Assembly: GCA_963724805.1 (NCBI GenBank)
Contig: CAVRWA010000014.1
Location: forward strand, 868,001-932,000
From: CAVQZA01 sp963724805
Lineage (GTDB): Bacteria > Actinomycetota > Thermoleophilia > Gaiellales > Gaiellaceae
Direction: 5' to 3'
Length of the DNA: 64,000 bases
This document shows positions 7,710 to 15,960 of the stretch, piece after piece. The notes beneath the pieces are model-generated. The model was not told where the DNA came from, made no database searches, and saw nothing but the letters and a program-made list of their open reading frames with translations. Position numbers and translations under genes: made by a program. How positions within the stretch are numbered: the stretch's first letter is position 1; each line of letters begins with the position of its first letter.

Positions 7710-9197
7710 ATGCCCGGAGGCCGCGCTAAGACTATCCGGACTACTCGTAAGAGCGCTGTTAGGAGTGGCCTCCTCACGGGGCTCGGAGTGGTGGTGTCGT
7801 CCGCGGCGGCTGCGGGGGCCGCGATTCTGCTCGCGCACAAGTTCGGCCGCACCGCCGCGACGGACGGCTTTCTCGCCGCCTACGGCCTCTACATCGTGCT
7901 CGCGCTGGGCGCGCAGGCGTTCAGGCTCGTGGTCGCGCCCGACCTCACCCGGGCCGCCGACGAGGACCGCCTCGGCGCGGAGCTACGGGCCTACTCGCTC
8001 TCGTTCGCGATCCTCGCGCTGCCGACGATCGTGCTGGTGATCGCGTTTCGGGCGCCGATCGCCGACGCGATGACCGGGACGGCGCCTGCCGCGCACGAGG
8101 CCGAGAGGGCGCTCCCGTTCTTCGTCGTAGCGGCCTTCGGGCAGCTGCTCGCGGCGCTGCTCGCGAGCGCGCTCGCCGCGCGCGGGAGCTATGGGGCGGC
8201 CGCGCTCGGCTTCGGGGGCGGCGCGGTCGCTGCGCTCATCGTCTTCGCGGTGTTCGCCGACTCGTACGGTCTCGTGGCGCTGGCCTGGGGCACCCTCGTC
8301 AATACCGTCTTCACGCTCTCGGTCACCGGTGGGCGGCTGCTCACGGTCGGCGGCCTCGGGCGCGGTCACGCAGCGCTCGCCGTCGGCCGTCGGCTCTGGT
8401 GGCTCGTCCGGGGCACCGCGCTCCCGATCGCGCTCCAGGGCATCTACGTCGTGGCCCTGCGTTTCGCAGCGGGGCTGGGCGTCGGGGCGCAGACGACGCT
8501 CTCCTACGGCTACGTGATCGCGGCCACACTCGTCGCTGCGACCGCCTCTGCGCTCGCGCTCATCTCCTCGGTGCCGCTGACCCGGCGCGAGCCGGACCCG
8601 GGCGCAGTCGCCGTTCACGTGGTGCACACGGCCTGGCTCTCGCTCACCGCGATCCTCGCCGCCGCCGGGGTGTTCGCCCTCGTCGGCGGGGAGATCGTCG
8701 GCGCCCTGCTGGGCTCGGCATACGCGGGCAACGTCGGCAGCGAGCTCGGCCGTCTCGTCGTCTGGCTCACGCCGTGGATGATCGCCACCGTCGCCTTCAC
8801 CGTCTCCTACCCGATGCTCTTCGTCGTCGGGCGTGGGCGCGGCCTCGTCCCGCTCGCCGTCGGCGCGGTGCTCGTGCAGGTGCCGCTCGCGTGGGGCCTG
8901 AGAGAGGCGTGGGGCCTCGACGGGATCGCGCTCTCGCTCGGGCTCACGACGGCGCTGGTCCTCGTCGGGGTCCTGGCCGAGCTGTCCGTGCGGATGATGG
9001 AGCTCACGCTCGGCGGCGTGATGCGCGCCGCAATCTCGCTCGGGGGTCTCGCTGTGGTCACCTTCGGCGGAGCGTGGCTCCTGCTGGGGCCGGCTCCCGC
9101 CGCACTCGTCGGCCTTGCCGCCTACACGGCCGTCCTCGGGATCGTTCGGCCGCCCGGCCTGCGGCACGCTTGGGCGTACGTGCGGGTACTCCACTAG
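7710..9197 (+). CDS. MurJ/Wzx-like lipid-linked oligosaccharide flippase
   Basis: A 495-aa membrane protein with about 13-14 hydrophobic spans and no large soluble domain, typical of the MOP superfamily (MurJ/MviN and polysaccharide flippases). These move undecaprenyl-linked glycans across the membrane. The ATG at 7710 leaves a short basic N-terminus (RAKTIRTTRK) before the first span. In-frame GTGs at 7788-7794 would cut into that span. An AT-richer stretch at 7727-7760 could instead be promoter DNA. Its stop codon TAG forms part of the -10-like hexamer of gmd. I infer it exports this locus's repeat units. Confidence 0.82.
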   Translation: MPGGRAKTIRTTRKSAVRSGLLTGLGVVVSSAAAAGAAILLAHKFGRTAATDGFLAAYGLYIVLALGAQAFRLVVAPDLTRAADEDRLGAELRAYSLSFAILALPTIVLVIAFRAPIADAMTGTAPAAHEAERALPFFVVAAFGQLLAALLASALAARGSYGAAALGFGGGAVAALIVFAVFADSYGLVALAWGTLVNTVFTLSVTGGRLLTVGGLGRGHAALAVGRRLWWLVRGTALPIALQGIYVVALRFAAGLGVGAQTTLSYGYVIAATLVAATASALALISSVPLTRREPDPGAVAVHVVHTAWLSLTAILAAAGVFALVGGEIVGALLGSAYAGNVGSELGRLVVWLTPWMIATVAFTVSYPMLFVVGRGRGLVPLAVGAVLVQVPLAWGLREAWGLDGIALSLGLTTALVLVGVLAELSVRMMELTLGGVMRAAISLGGLAVVTFGGAWLLLGPAPAALVGLAAYTAVLGIVRPPGLRHAWAYVRVLH

Positions 9198-9200
9198 CCT
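9195..9200 (+). promoter_or_regulatory. -10 element TAGCCT, leaderless gmd
   Basis: TAGCCT ends 6 nt before the GTG of gmd at 9207, which places transcription initiation at or next to the start codon. Its first three bases are also the stop codon of the upstream flippase gene. No Shine-Dalgarno is present in the 9-base gap. Confidence 0.5.
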
Positions 9201-9206
9201 TTCGCC

Positions 9207-10190
9207 GTGGCCAGACGCGCGCTCGTGACCGGGATCGGCGGCCAGGACGGGTCGCTCCTCGCCGAGCTCCTGCTGGAGCAGGGCTACGAGGTGTTCGGCG
9301 TCGTGCGCCGCCAGGCCGCCTACGAGAACCTCGACGCCGTGCGCGAGCGCGTCGAGCTGCTCCGAGCCGACTTGCTCGACCACCTCTCATTGGTGCGCGC
9401 GCTCGAGGCCTGCAGGCCGAACGAGGTCTACAACCTCGCCTCGGTCTCGTTCGTGCCGGCTTCGTGGGAGCAGCCGGTGCTGACGGCGGAGTTCGCCGCG
9501 GTCGGCGTGACGACGCTGCTCGAGTCGATCCGGCGGGTGGACGGCGGGATCCGCTTCTACCAGGCCTCGTCGAGCGAGATCTTCGGCGAGCCGGTCGAGA
9601 CGCCGCAGAACGAGTTGACGCCGCTCTCGCCGTTGACGCCGTACGGGGTCGCGAAGGCGTACGGGCACTTCATCACCGGCAGCTACCGGCGCCGCTACGG
9701 CCTCCACGCCTCCTCCGGGATCCTCTACAACCACGAGTCGCCGCGGCGGCCGCTCGACTTCCTCCCGATGAAGGTTGCCCACGGCGCTGCGGCGATCGCG
9801 CTCGGCCTGGAGGGCGAGCTGTGGCTCGGCGACCTCGCCGCAAGGCGGGACTGGGGCTACGCGGGCGACTACGTCCGCGCGATGTGGCTGATGCTGCAGC
9901 AGGACGAGCCCGGCGACTACGTGATCGCGACCGGGGTCACGCACTCCGTCGAGGAGCTGGTGGAGTGCGCCTTCTCCCACGTCGGGCTCGACTGGCGCGA
10001 GTTCGTCCAGATCGACGAGTCGCTGAGACGGGGGAAGGCGGAGCTCCACGACCTCGTCGGCGACCCTGCGAAGGCCCGCGAGTCGCTCGGCTGGTCGCCG
10101 ACGGTCACCTTCGAGGAGCTCGTCAGCCTGCTCGTGGACGCCGAGCTCGCGCGCCTGGGCGGTCAGCCGGTCAGCTCCGGCTCCACCTAG
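9207..10190 (+). CDS. gmd: GDP-mannose 4,6-dehydratase
   Basis: A 327-aa SDR that removes water from GDP-D-mannose to give GDP-4-keto-6-deoxymannose, the first step to GDP-L-fucose, GDP-rhamnose or GDP-perosamine. ALVTGIGGQDGS at the N-terminus is the characteristic Gmd form of the NAD motif. SSSEIFG, YGVAKAYGH with Tyr and Lys, and the diagnostic NHESPRR all follow. The C-terminus carries a DPAKARESLGW element typical of the family. The GTG at 9207 starts three residues before the motif. With the fcl-like gene at 5628 it would complete GDP-L-fucose synthesis, although the two lie on opposite strands. Confidence 0.92.
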   Translation: MARRALVTGIGGQDGSLLAELLLEQGYEVFGVVRRQAAYENLDAVRERVELLRADLLDHLSLVRALEACRPNEVYNLASVSFVPASWEQPVLTAEFAAVGVTTLLESIRRVDGGIRFYQASSSEIFGEPVETPQNELTPLSPLTPYGVAKAYGHFITGSYRRRYGLHASSGILYNHESPRRPLDFLPMKVAHGAAAIALGLEGELWLGDLAARRDWGYAGDYVRAMWLMLQQDEPGDYVIATGVTHSVEELVECAFSHVGLDWREFVQIDESLRRGKAELHDLVGDPAKARESLGWSPTVTFEELVSLLVDAELARLGGQPVSSGST

Positions 10191-10197
10191 AGCACCG

Positions 10198-10269
10198 CCT
10201 TGTGATCCCTCGTCACAAACTCTTCCTTCGGAAGAGACCGACCATCCGACGTCGTGAGGGATCACAAGG
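10198..10269. terminator. Nested inverted repeat between convergent genes, probable bidirectional terminator
   Basis: A perfect 14-base inverted repeat, CCTTGTGATCCCTC at 10198-10211 and its complement at 10256-10269, encloses a second perfect stem (TCTTCC at 10221-10226 with GGAAGA at 10230-10235). It fills the gap between gmd and the converging glycosyltransferase. There is no T-run. TTGTGA at 10200-10205 can also pair with TCACAA at 10213-10218, so alternative folds exist. Confidence 0.6.
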
Positions 10270-10279
10270 TGGCCGCGGG

Positions 10280-11314
10280 TCAGGAGACGAGCTCTCGGTA
10301 GACCTCGTCGTGCGCTTTCGCACACGCGTCCCACGTGAACCCGGCGGCTCGGGCGAGGCCCTTTGCGGCCCACTCGTTCGGCGCCGCGAGCACGTCGCGA
10401 ACCGCGTCGGCGATTGCGGCCGGGTCGGCGGGATCGAAGAGCCGGGCGGCGTCGCCGCAGATCTCGGGGAGCGAGGCGGCGTTCGAGCAGGCGACGGGGC
10501 AGCCGCAGGCCATCGCCTCGACCACCGGGAGGCCGAAGCCCTCGTAGAGGCTCGGAAAGACCAGGCATGCCGCCCGCCGGTACAGCGAGACGAGCTCGCC
10601 CTGCGAGACCTGGCCGACGGACTCGACGCCCTCGGGCACCGGTCCCTCGTAGCCGGTCAGCACGAGCCGCCGGTCCTGGAGGAGCGGCAGCGCCTCGAAC
10701 AGGCGCGCGTGGTTCTTGTGCGGCCAGTTCTTAGCCGGGAAGAGGAGAAAGTCCTCGCGTGGCTCGTCGCCGGGTGTGAAGCACTCGTGGTCGATGCCGA
10801 GGTAGATCGGGCGGATCCGGCCGGACGGGACGCCGAGGCGGTGCACGAGCGTCGAGGCCGCGTGGTTCGAGATCGTGATCACGAGCCGGCTGCGCTTCAC
10901 GGTCCACCCGTAGACGACCTTGCGGTAGCGCAGCTCGGCGGGCGAGAAGAACGTGGGGTACTCCTCGTGCTGGAGGTCGAGCACGCTCGTCGCGGTGGGC
11001 GGCGAGTCCACCGGCGGCAGCATCACGCTGAGCGGGAAATGGAGCGCGTCGCAGCCTGCGAAATGCCGCCGCAGCGGGCCGGGGCGTGCGGCGGCGAGGC
11101 TCATTGCCGCGATCCGGCCGGGCATCGTGCGTGAGGCGTGGTACTCCGGCACGACCTCCGCCGGCAGCCCCTCGACGTCGGTCGCGATCGTCGGCAGGAA
11201 GACGCGGTAGTCGAGCGTGCCGACGCGCGCGAGCGCGGGGAGGAGCGCCCGCACGTAGGTCTCGGAGCCGCCGCTGATCCCCGGCACGAGTGTGAGCAGG
11301 GAGATGCCGATCAC
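10280..11314 (-). CDS. Family 4 glycosyltransferase
   Basis: A 344-aa GT-B retaining glycosyltransferase. The N-terminus contains GISGGSETYVRALLPAL, the acceptor-side glycine loop. The C-terminal half has LFPAKNWPHKNH, VFPSLYEGFGLPVVEAMACG (the EX7E donor-binding motif) and SLPEICGDAARLF, all classic for GT4. The start is GTG at 11314; an in-frame TAG lies just upstream at 11324-11326. It is the last gene of a long minus-strand run starting near 19.5 kb. The gene upstream has no in-frame stop before this one, which I attribute to a frameshift in that gene. Donor sugar is unknown. Confidence 0.9.
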   Translation of the reverse strand: MIGISLLTLVPGISGGSETYVRALLPALARVGTLDYRVFLPTIATDVEGLPAEVVPEYHASRTMPGRIAAMSLAAARPGPLRRHFAGCDALHFPLSVMLPPVDSPPTATSVLDLQHEEYPTFFSPAELRYRKVVYGWTVKRSRLVITISNHAASTLVHRLGVPSGRIRPIYLGIDHECFTPGDEPREDFLLFPAKNWPHKNHARLFEALPLLQDRRLVLTGYEGPVPEGVESVGQVSQGELVSLYRRAACLVFPSLYEGFGLPVVEAMACGCPVACSNAASLPEICGDAARLFDPADPAAIADAVRDVLAAPNEWAAKGLARAAGFTWDACAKAHDEVYRELVS

Positions 11315-11323
11315 CGCGGGAGG

Positions 11324-12503
11324 CTACTGCGCCGCGCACGAGCACTGCGGGCGACTCGTCGAGCCTCCCGTCGGGCCGCAGGAACTCCGCGGGCAGCTGA
11401 GCGACTGTGCGACCGCGGGCGCCGAGGCCCGGGTCATATGCGCGCTGGGCGCCGTCGAGCAGGATGAGGCCACGCGCGCCGGGACGCATGAAGCGCACCG
11501 CGCGGCCGCTCACGAGCAGCCCGTACGCATCGGGCGCTGCAGTGACGAGCGGCTCGCTGTCGGGTGGCAGTCCGCGCGCTACCGGGGCGAACGGATCGGG
11601 CCCGACGGGCACCGGCGCCGACGTCGCGAGAACGAGCGCGGCCGCACCGACGAGAGCGCGGGCGCCGAGCATCGACGCAGCGATCGCCGCGACCGGCAGC
11701 ATCTCGGTCAAGTACCGGGCCGACTCGCCGTTCTTCGCGAGGAGGGCTACGAGCGGCAGGAGGCCGAGTGCGAGCCACGGCGACTTGCGCAGGCCGACCA
11801 CCGCGAGCAGGAGCAGCGGCCAGTCGGAGCGGAGCAGGGGCACGATCGCGCCGCCGTGGCCAATCCCGCCGCCGGCCGGGATCGCGATCGGCGGCCGCAC
11901 GATCAGCAGCACCGCCGCAACGGTCAGGAGGCCGCAGACGAGCGCCTCGACCCGCCTCCGGCGCAGGAGCGGCAATGCGAGCGCGAGTAGGACGACCTCG
12001 GGGCGCGCGACGACTCCGAGCCCCCACAGCACGCCGCCGAGCCGCTCGCGGTTCGACAGCACTGCGAGCGCGGCCCCGAGCGCGAGCGCCTGGGCGAGCG
12101 AGTCGGGGCCCGAGAAGCCGGCCCAGAAGCCGATCGCCGGGCTTGCGAGGCAGAGCGCTGCCGCCGCGATCCACGAGCCGCCGAGCCGGTCCGAGAGCGC
12201 TGCGGCGAGTGTCACGACCGCCGCCGATGAGACGAGCGCGACGAGGGTCGCCGCGGCCGCGAGCGACGGCCCTAGCACGTGCAGGACCGCGACGAGCAGC
12301 GGGTACAGCGGCTTCAGCGCCGCCACTGCGCTCGGGAGCCACGTATCGCCGCCGCGTCCGAGCTGGACGATCGGGCGGCCGTGCTCCGCGATCCCGCGGG
12401 CCATCAGTTGGTACTGGTAGCCGTCGGGGTAGAGCAGCGCCCCGTGCGGCTGGAGCGCGCGGACCACGACCGCGACCCCGAAGACGAGCCCCCAGCGCCT
12501 CAT
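11324..12503 (-). CDS. Polytopic GT-C-like membrane protein, C-terminus probably frameshifted
   Basis: About 390 aa with some nine or ten hydrophobic spans. An early loop with YPDGYQYQLMARGIAEHG (Asp27) resembles the catalytic-loop region of GT39/PMT-type enzymes. The ATG at 12503 overlaps the upstream stop as ATGA. In its own frame the gene meets no stop until 10731, deep inside the next glycosyltransferase, and the sequence turns into arginine-rich nonsense past about 11330. A TAG in the adjacent frame at 11324-11326 would end it neatly after one extra base is removed. I therefore set the end there. Function is inferred from topology only. Confidence 0.65.
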
Positions 12504-13333
12504 CGTGCCGCGAGCTCCCGCAGGTAGCCGGTCGTCTCGGCGGTCCGGTAGAGGTGGACGCGGTCGCGGGTCGCCGCGAAGAGCGCGAGCCGCACAGGGA
12601 GCGCCGCGACGATCCGTACGGTCAGCCGTAGCGAGCGCTCGCCGCGCGCGCGGCTGCGGCCCTGCCACCAGAGCCGCCGCCAGTAGTAGCCGGAGCGGAG
12701 GCGGTCGGGAGAGACGGCGTGCCGTACGACCGCGGCGGGCTCGAGCAGGACGCGCCAGCCGTCGTCGCGGAGCCTGTCGATCGCCGCGGCCTCCTCTCCC
12801 GAGAGCAGTGCGGTGCCGATGCGGCCGAGGCGCTCCGAGAAACCGGCGAGCGCGTCGCGGCGGAAGGCCACGTTCGCGCCGAACGGATACTCGCTGGACG
12901 AGCGCGACTCGCGCGCCTCGTCGAAGCGCGTGATTCCGGCGTACTGGAGTAGGCGCTCCGAGAGCCAGCCGGGCCGAGGGCCGAGGAAGCGCGGGAGGCA
13001 GGCGCCGCCGACGCAGCCGACCGCCGCGTCGGCGAACGGCGCGGCGATCCGCCGCGCCCAGTCCGGCGCGACGTCGGCGTCGTCGTCGACGAACGCGACG
13101 AGCTCCGTCCGCGCCGCCGCGAGCCCTGCGTTCCGCGCCCGCGAGAGCCCGGGCTCCGATGCATAGAGATACGCGAAGCCGTGGGCCTCCACGAGCGCCC
13201 GGCACGGCGGCTGCGAGGCGGAGTCGACGACTATCACCTCGACCGGATCCTCGAGCGCCGCCAGCGCGGCGAGACACCTCCGCAGGCTCTCGGGCCGCTC
13301 GTGGGTGCAGACGATCACGGTGAGCTCAGGCAT
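12500..13333 (-). CDS. Family 2 glycosyltransferase
   Basis: A 277-aa GT-A enzyme. It begins MPELTVIVCTHERPESLRRC, the usual GT2 first strand, followed by VIVVDSAS and GLSRARNAGLAAA. FVDDDADV is the metal-binding DXD-type motif. LSGEEAAAIDRLRDDGW matches the ED-containing acceptor region. A C-terminal Trp- and Arg-rich helix may touch the membrane. The ATG at 13333 is preferred to the open frame upstream because GT2 homology starts there. It overlaps its upstream neighbour by 8 nt and its downstream one by 4 nt, so translation is coupled. Confidence 0.87.
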   Translation of the reverse strand: MPELTVIVCTHERPESLRRCLAALAALEDPVEVIVVDSASQPPCRALVEAHGFAYLYASEPGLSRARNAGLAAARTELVAFVDDDADVAPDWARRIAAPFADAAVGCVGGACLPRFLGPRPGWLSERLLQYAGITRFDEARESRSSSEYPFGANVAFRRDALAGFSERLGRIGTALLSGEEAAAIDRLRDDGWRVLLEPAAVVRHAVSPDRLRSGYYWRRLWWQGRSRARGERSLRLTVRIVAALPVRLALFAATRDRVHLYRTAETTGYLRELAAR

Positions 13334-14198
13334 CCCACACCGTCCGGAACAGCTCGGCGTGCGCGGCCGCAGAGGCGTGCCACGACAGCTCGCGTGCGCG
13401 TGCGCGCGCGGCCGCTTCGAGCCCGGCCTGCGCGCCCGAGAGGCGCTCCAGGCCTGCGCGGATCGAGGCGGGTTCGGGCGCGCAGAGGAGCGCGGCCTCA
13501 CCGGCCGCCTCGGGGATCGAGCCGACCGCCGTCGCGAGCACCGCGCGGCCGGCGCCGAGCGCGTCGTGGAGCGGCCCGTTCGACTCGCCGACCGAGTCGC
13601 GCCGCAGCACGAGCACGGCGTCGGCGGCGGCGATCGAGTCGCGGTAGGTCGTCTCGTCGACCCGGCCGAGCGGAATCACCCGCCACGGCAGCCCGTCGGC
13701 GGCCTCGACCGCCTCGTCGGCCAGCTTTGTCTTCGTCGGCACCCCCGGGAGCACGGCAACGCGCTCGTCGGACTCCCAGCCGAGCGCGTGGCGGACGGCG
13801 GCGCGGTCGATCGGCCAGAAGCGCGGGGTCGGGTGCGGGATCACGTGCACGCGGCGGGTATCCGCGCCGGCCTCGCGGAGCAGCAGGTCGGCGGCGAACG
13901 AGCTGTGGACGACGAGCGCTGCGGCTCGCCTCACGACGACCGGGTACGCCCAGTGCCGGTAGAGCGGCGCGAGCGCGCGAGTTCGCGGGACGATGTCGTG
14001 GACGGTCACGACGAATCGCCCGCGCGGCGGCTCGAGCAGCGCGCGGCGCGAGGAGTTGCCGAGGTGCCAGTGCGAGTGGCCGCCGGGCCGCTCCGACAGC
14101 TCGTAGGCCACGCCGTCGGCCGCGAGCGCGCAGGCGAGCCGGTCGCAGTAGCGCGCGATCCCGAGCGACGAGGCGTTCCGGACTCCGGTGACTCTCAT
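13326..14198 (-). CDS. Glycosyltransferase, GT4-like
   Basis: A 290-aa protein with a GT-B C-terminal domain. VIPHPTPRFWP precedes the donor domain, VAVLPGVPTKTK stands where many GT4 enzymes have a GxxxxxK strand, and ESNGPLHDALGAGRAVLATAVGSIPE takes the place of the EX7E region. TVHDIVPRTRALAPLY is the acceptor-side histidine region. It is shorter than usual GT4s (about 340-400 aa). The ATG at 14198 follows the 3' end of the upstream membrane protein gene with a 4-base overlap. Function beyond glycosyl transfer cannot be given. Confidence 0.78.
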   Translation of the reverse strand: MRVTGVRNASSLGIARYCDRLACALAADGVAYELSERPGGHSHWHLGNSSRRALLEPPRGRFVVTVHDIVPRTRALAPLYRHWAYPVVVRRAAALVVHSSFAADLLLREAGADTRRVHVIPHPTPRFWPIDRAAVRHALGWESDERVAVLPGVPTKTKLADEAVEAADGLPWRVIPLGRVDETTYRDSIAAADAVLVLRRDSVGESNGPLHDALGAGRAVLATAVGSIPEAAGEAALLCAPEPASIRAGLERLSGAQAGLEAAARARARELSWHASAAAHAELFRTVWDA

Positions 14199-15960
14199 CC
14201 GAACAGCCTCCGCTGGTCGAGCCGATAGACGGCGTAGGGCCAGCCGTCGCTGATCAGGTCGCCGACGCGGTTCGAGCGGTAGAAGTACGTGCCGAGCGCA
14301 CGGCGGTCGGGGCCGGTGCGGACGAGGGGCGTCGGCCCGGTCGAGAAGGTGACGAGGTCGGGCGGCCGCAGCGACGTGCTCTTCTCGATCACGATGTAGC
14401 GGACGCCGTCCCGCCACATCTGCTGCGCGGCCGTCCACCACGCATTGCCCTGGAAGAACCGGTGCAGGAGCGCGTAGCCGCCGTTTGCCTGGTTCAGCTC
14501 GTCCTGTGACGAGACGTGCGCCTTCGTCACGACGAGCACGCGATGCCCGGTCGTGCCCGGGACGAAGTAGCTCGTGAACGGATCCGAGGCGACGAGGCCG
14601 GAGCCGGGCGGTACGACCGAGCCGAGCGTGTACGAGCTCTGCAGCGGCGTGTCGAGGTAGCGGATCTTCGGTGAGAGCTCGGTTAGCGTGACGAGCTTGA
14701 ACGCGGCCACGAGGACGAACGTCGTGACTACGAGCGTCCGCATTCGTCCCGCCTTCGACTCCGAGAGCACGAGTGCGGTGCCGAGCGCGAGCGGCACCTG
14801 GCAGAACAGCAGAAAGCGCCACCAGAGCGGCAGCGCCATTCCTCCGGCGCCCAAGACGCCGAACGCGAAGCAGCCCGCGAACCAGAGCAGCGCGAGCGGC
14901 TTCCCGCGCTGCGCGAGCCGGACGAGGCCGGCGAGCCCGACCGCGCCCGCGGTGAACATCAACGGCCAGCGCCACCGGCCCTCGACCCAGTAGAGGCTGA
15001 GGTGGTTCGAGTGGAGCAGCGGGTCGTGCGGGAACCGTGTGAAGAGGAAGCACTCCCAGACCGCCAGCGCCCCGACGCCGATCGCACCGAGCACCGCGAG
15101 CGGCCAGGGCCGGTCGAGGGCCGCGAGCGGCGGGAGCCGGAGCCGCGGCAGTGCGCGGGCGGCGAGCGGGACGAGCGCGCAGCCGATCACGAGCGTCCGC
15201 CCAGTCACACCCGTCTCGCCGAGGGCGGCGTCCAGCGAGTACGCGGGCCAGAGCCCGCCGAGTACGAAGCCGCCGACCAGGCAGAGCGAGCCGACCTGCC
15301 AGCGGCCGGAGCTTGGTGGGCGAGCACCGAGCCGCGCACGGCGACGAGCACGGCGAGCAGCGTCCCGGTGAACGGGTGCACGACGAGCGTCGCCGCGACG
15401 AGGATCGAGCCGAGGACGTAGCGCTCCCAGCACGGGTCGCCGTCGGTGAGGAGGAGGGTGTAGAGCAGCAGCGCGACCGCGAGCGTTTGCGGGAAATAGG
15501 CGCCGTAGAGAAAGCCGTTGAACGTCAGGTCGCCGGCCCAGATCACGTGCGCGGGCCCGAACAGGAGCAACAGCACGGGAATCGCGATCCACGCCGCGCG
15601 GCTCCCCGCCTCGCGGCGGACGAAGACGAACACTGCGTGCAGGACGAGCAGCATCACGCCGATGCCGACGAGCCCGAGCACGTGGCCGAGCCAGACCGGG
15701 TCGAGAGCGTTCCCGGAGATCTTCAGCCAGACCCACCCGATCGCCTGCGTGTACGGGCTCGCGTGCGACTCGCCCTGGCTCTGGCCCGTGAGGAACGGGC
15801 TCGCCGGCTGGAGCGGTCGCGCCGCGAGCGACCGGATCAGCGCGAGGAAGGTCGGCGAGTCCGAGATCACGCGCAGGCCGTAGCTCGTCGCCGTCGCCCA
15901 GGTCGAGACGACGACGAGGCTCGCGATCCCGCCGAGGACGCCGAGCTTCAGCAGCGGCAA
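14195..15960 (-). pseudogene. Polytopic membrane protein (GT-C-like), split by a frameshift near 15.31-15.33 kb
   Basis: Reconstructed at about 588 aa: a TTG at 15960 would give MPLLKLGVLGG, then roughly ten spans, ending in a soluble C-terminal region with FVPGTTGHRV and YIVIEKS. The N-terminal part shares the reading frame of the flippase upstream. The C-terminal part, from about SGRWQVGSLC onward, lies in the next frame with no start codon of its own. One missing base around 15310-15330 explains the break. Typical of polymer or GT-C membrane proteins in such loci. Whether it is truly broken or an assembly error is open. Confidence 0.6.

Noticed and set aside
7983..9383. Minus-strand open frame of 466 codons
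   Set aside because: Antisense to the flippase and the start of gmd. Highly charged, low-complexity sequence with no recognisable fold.
10201..10217. CRP-like TGTGA-N7-TCACA palindrome
   Set aside because: The spacer is 7 rather than 6, and it lies downstream of two convergent genes, not in a promoter. It is better explained as part of the nested hairpin.
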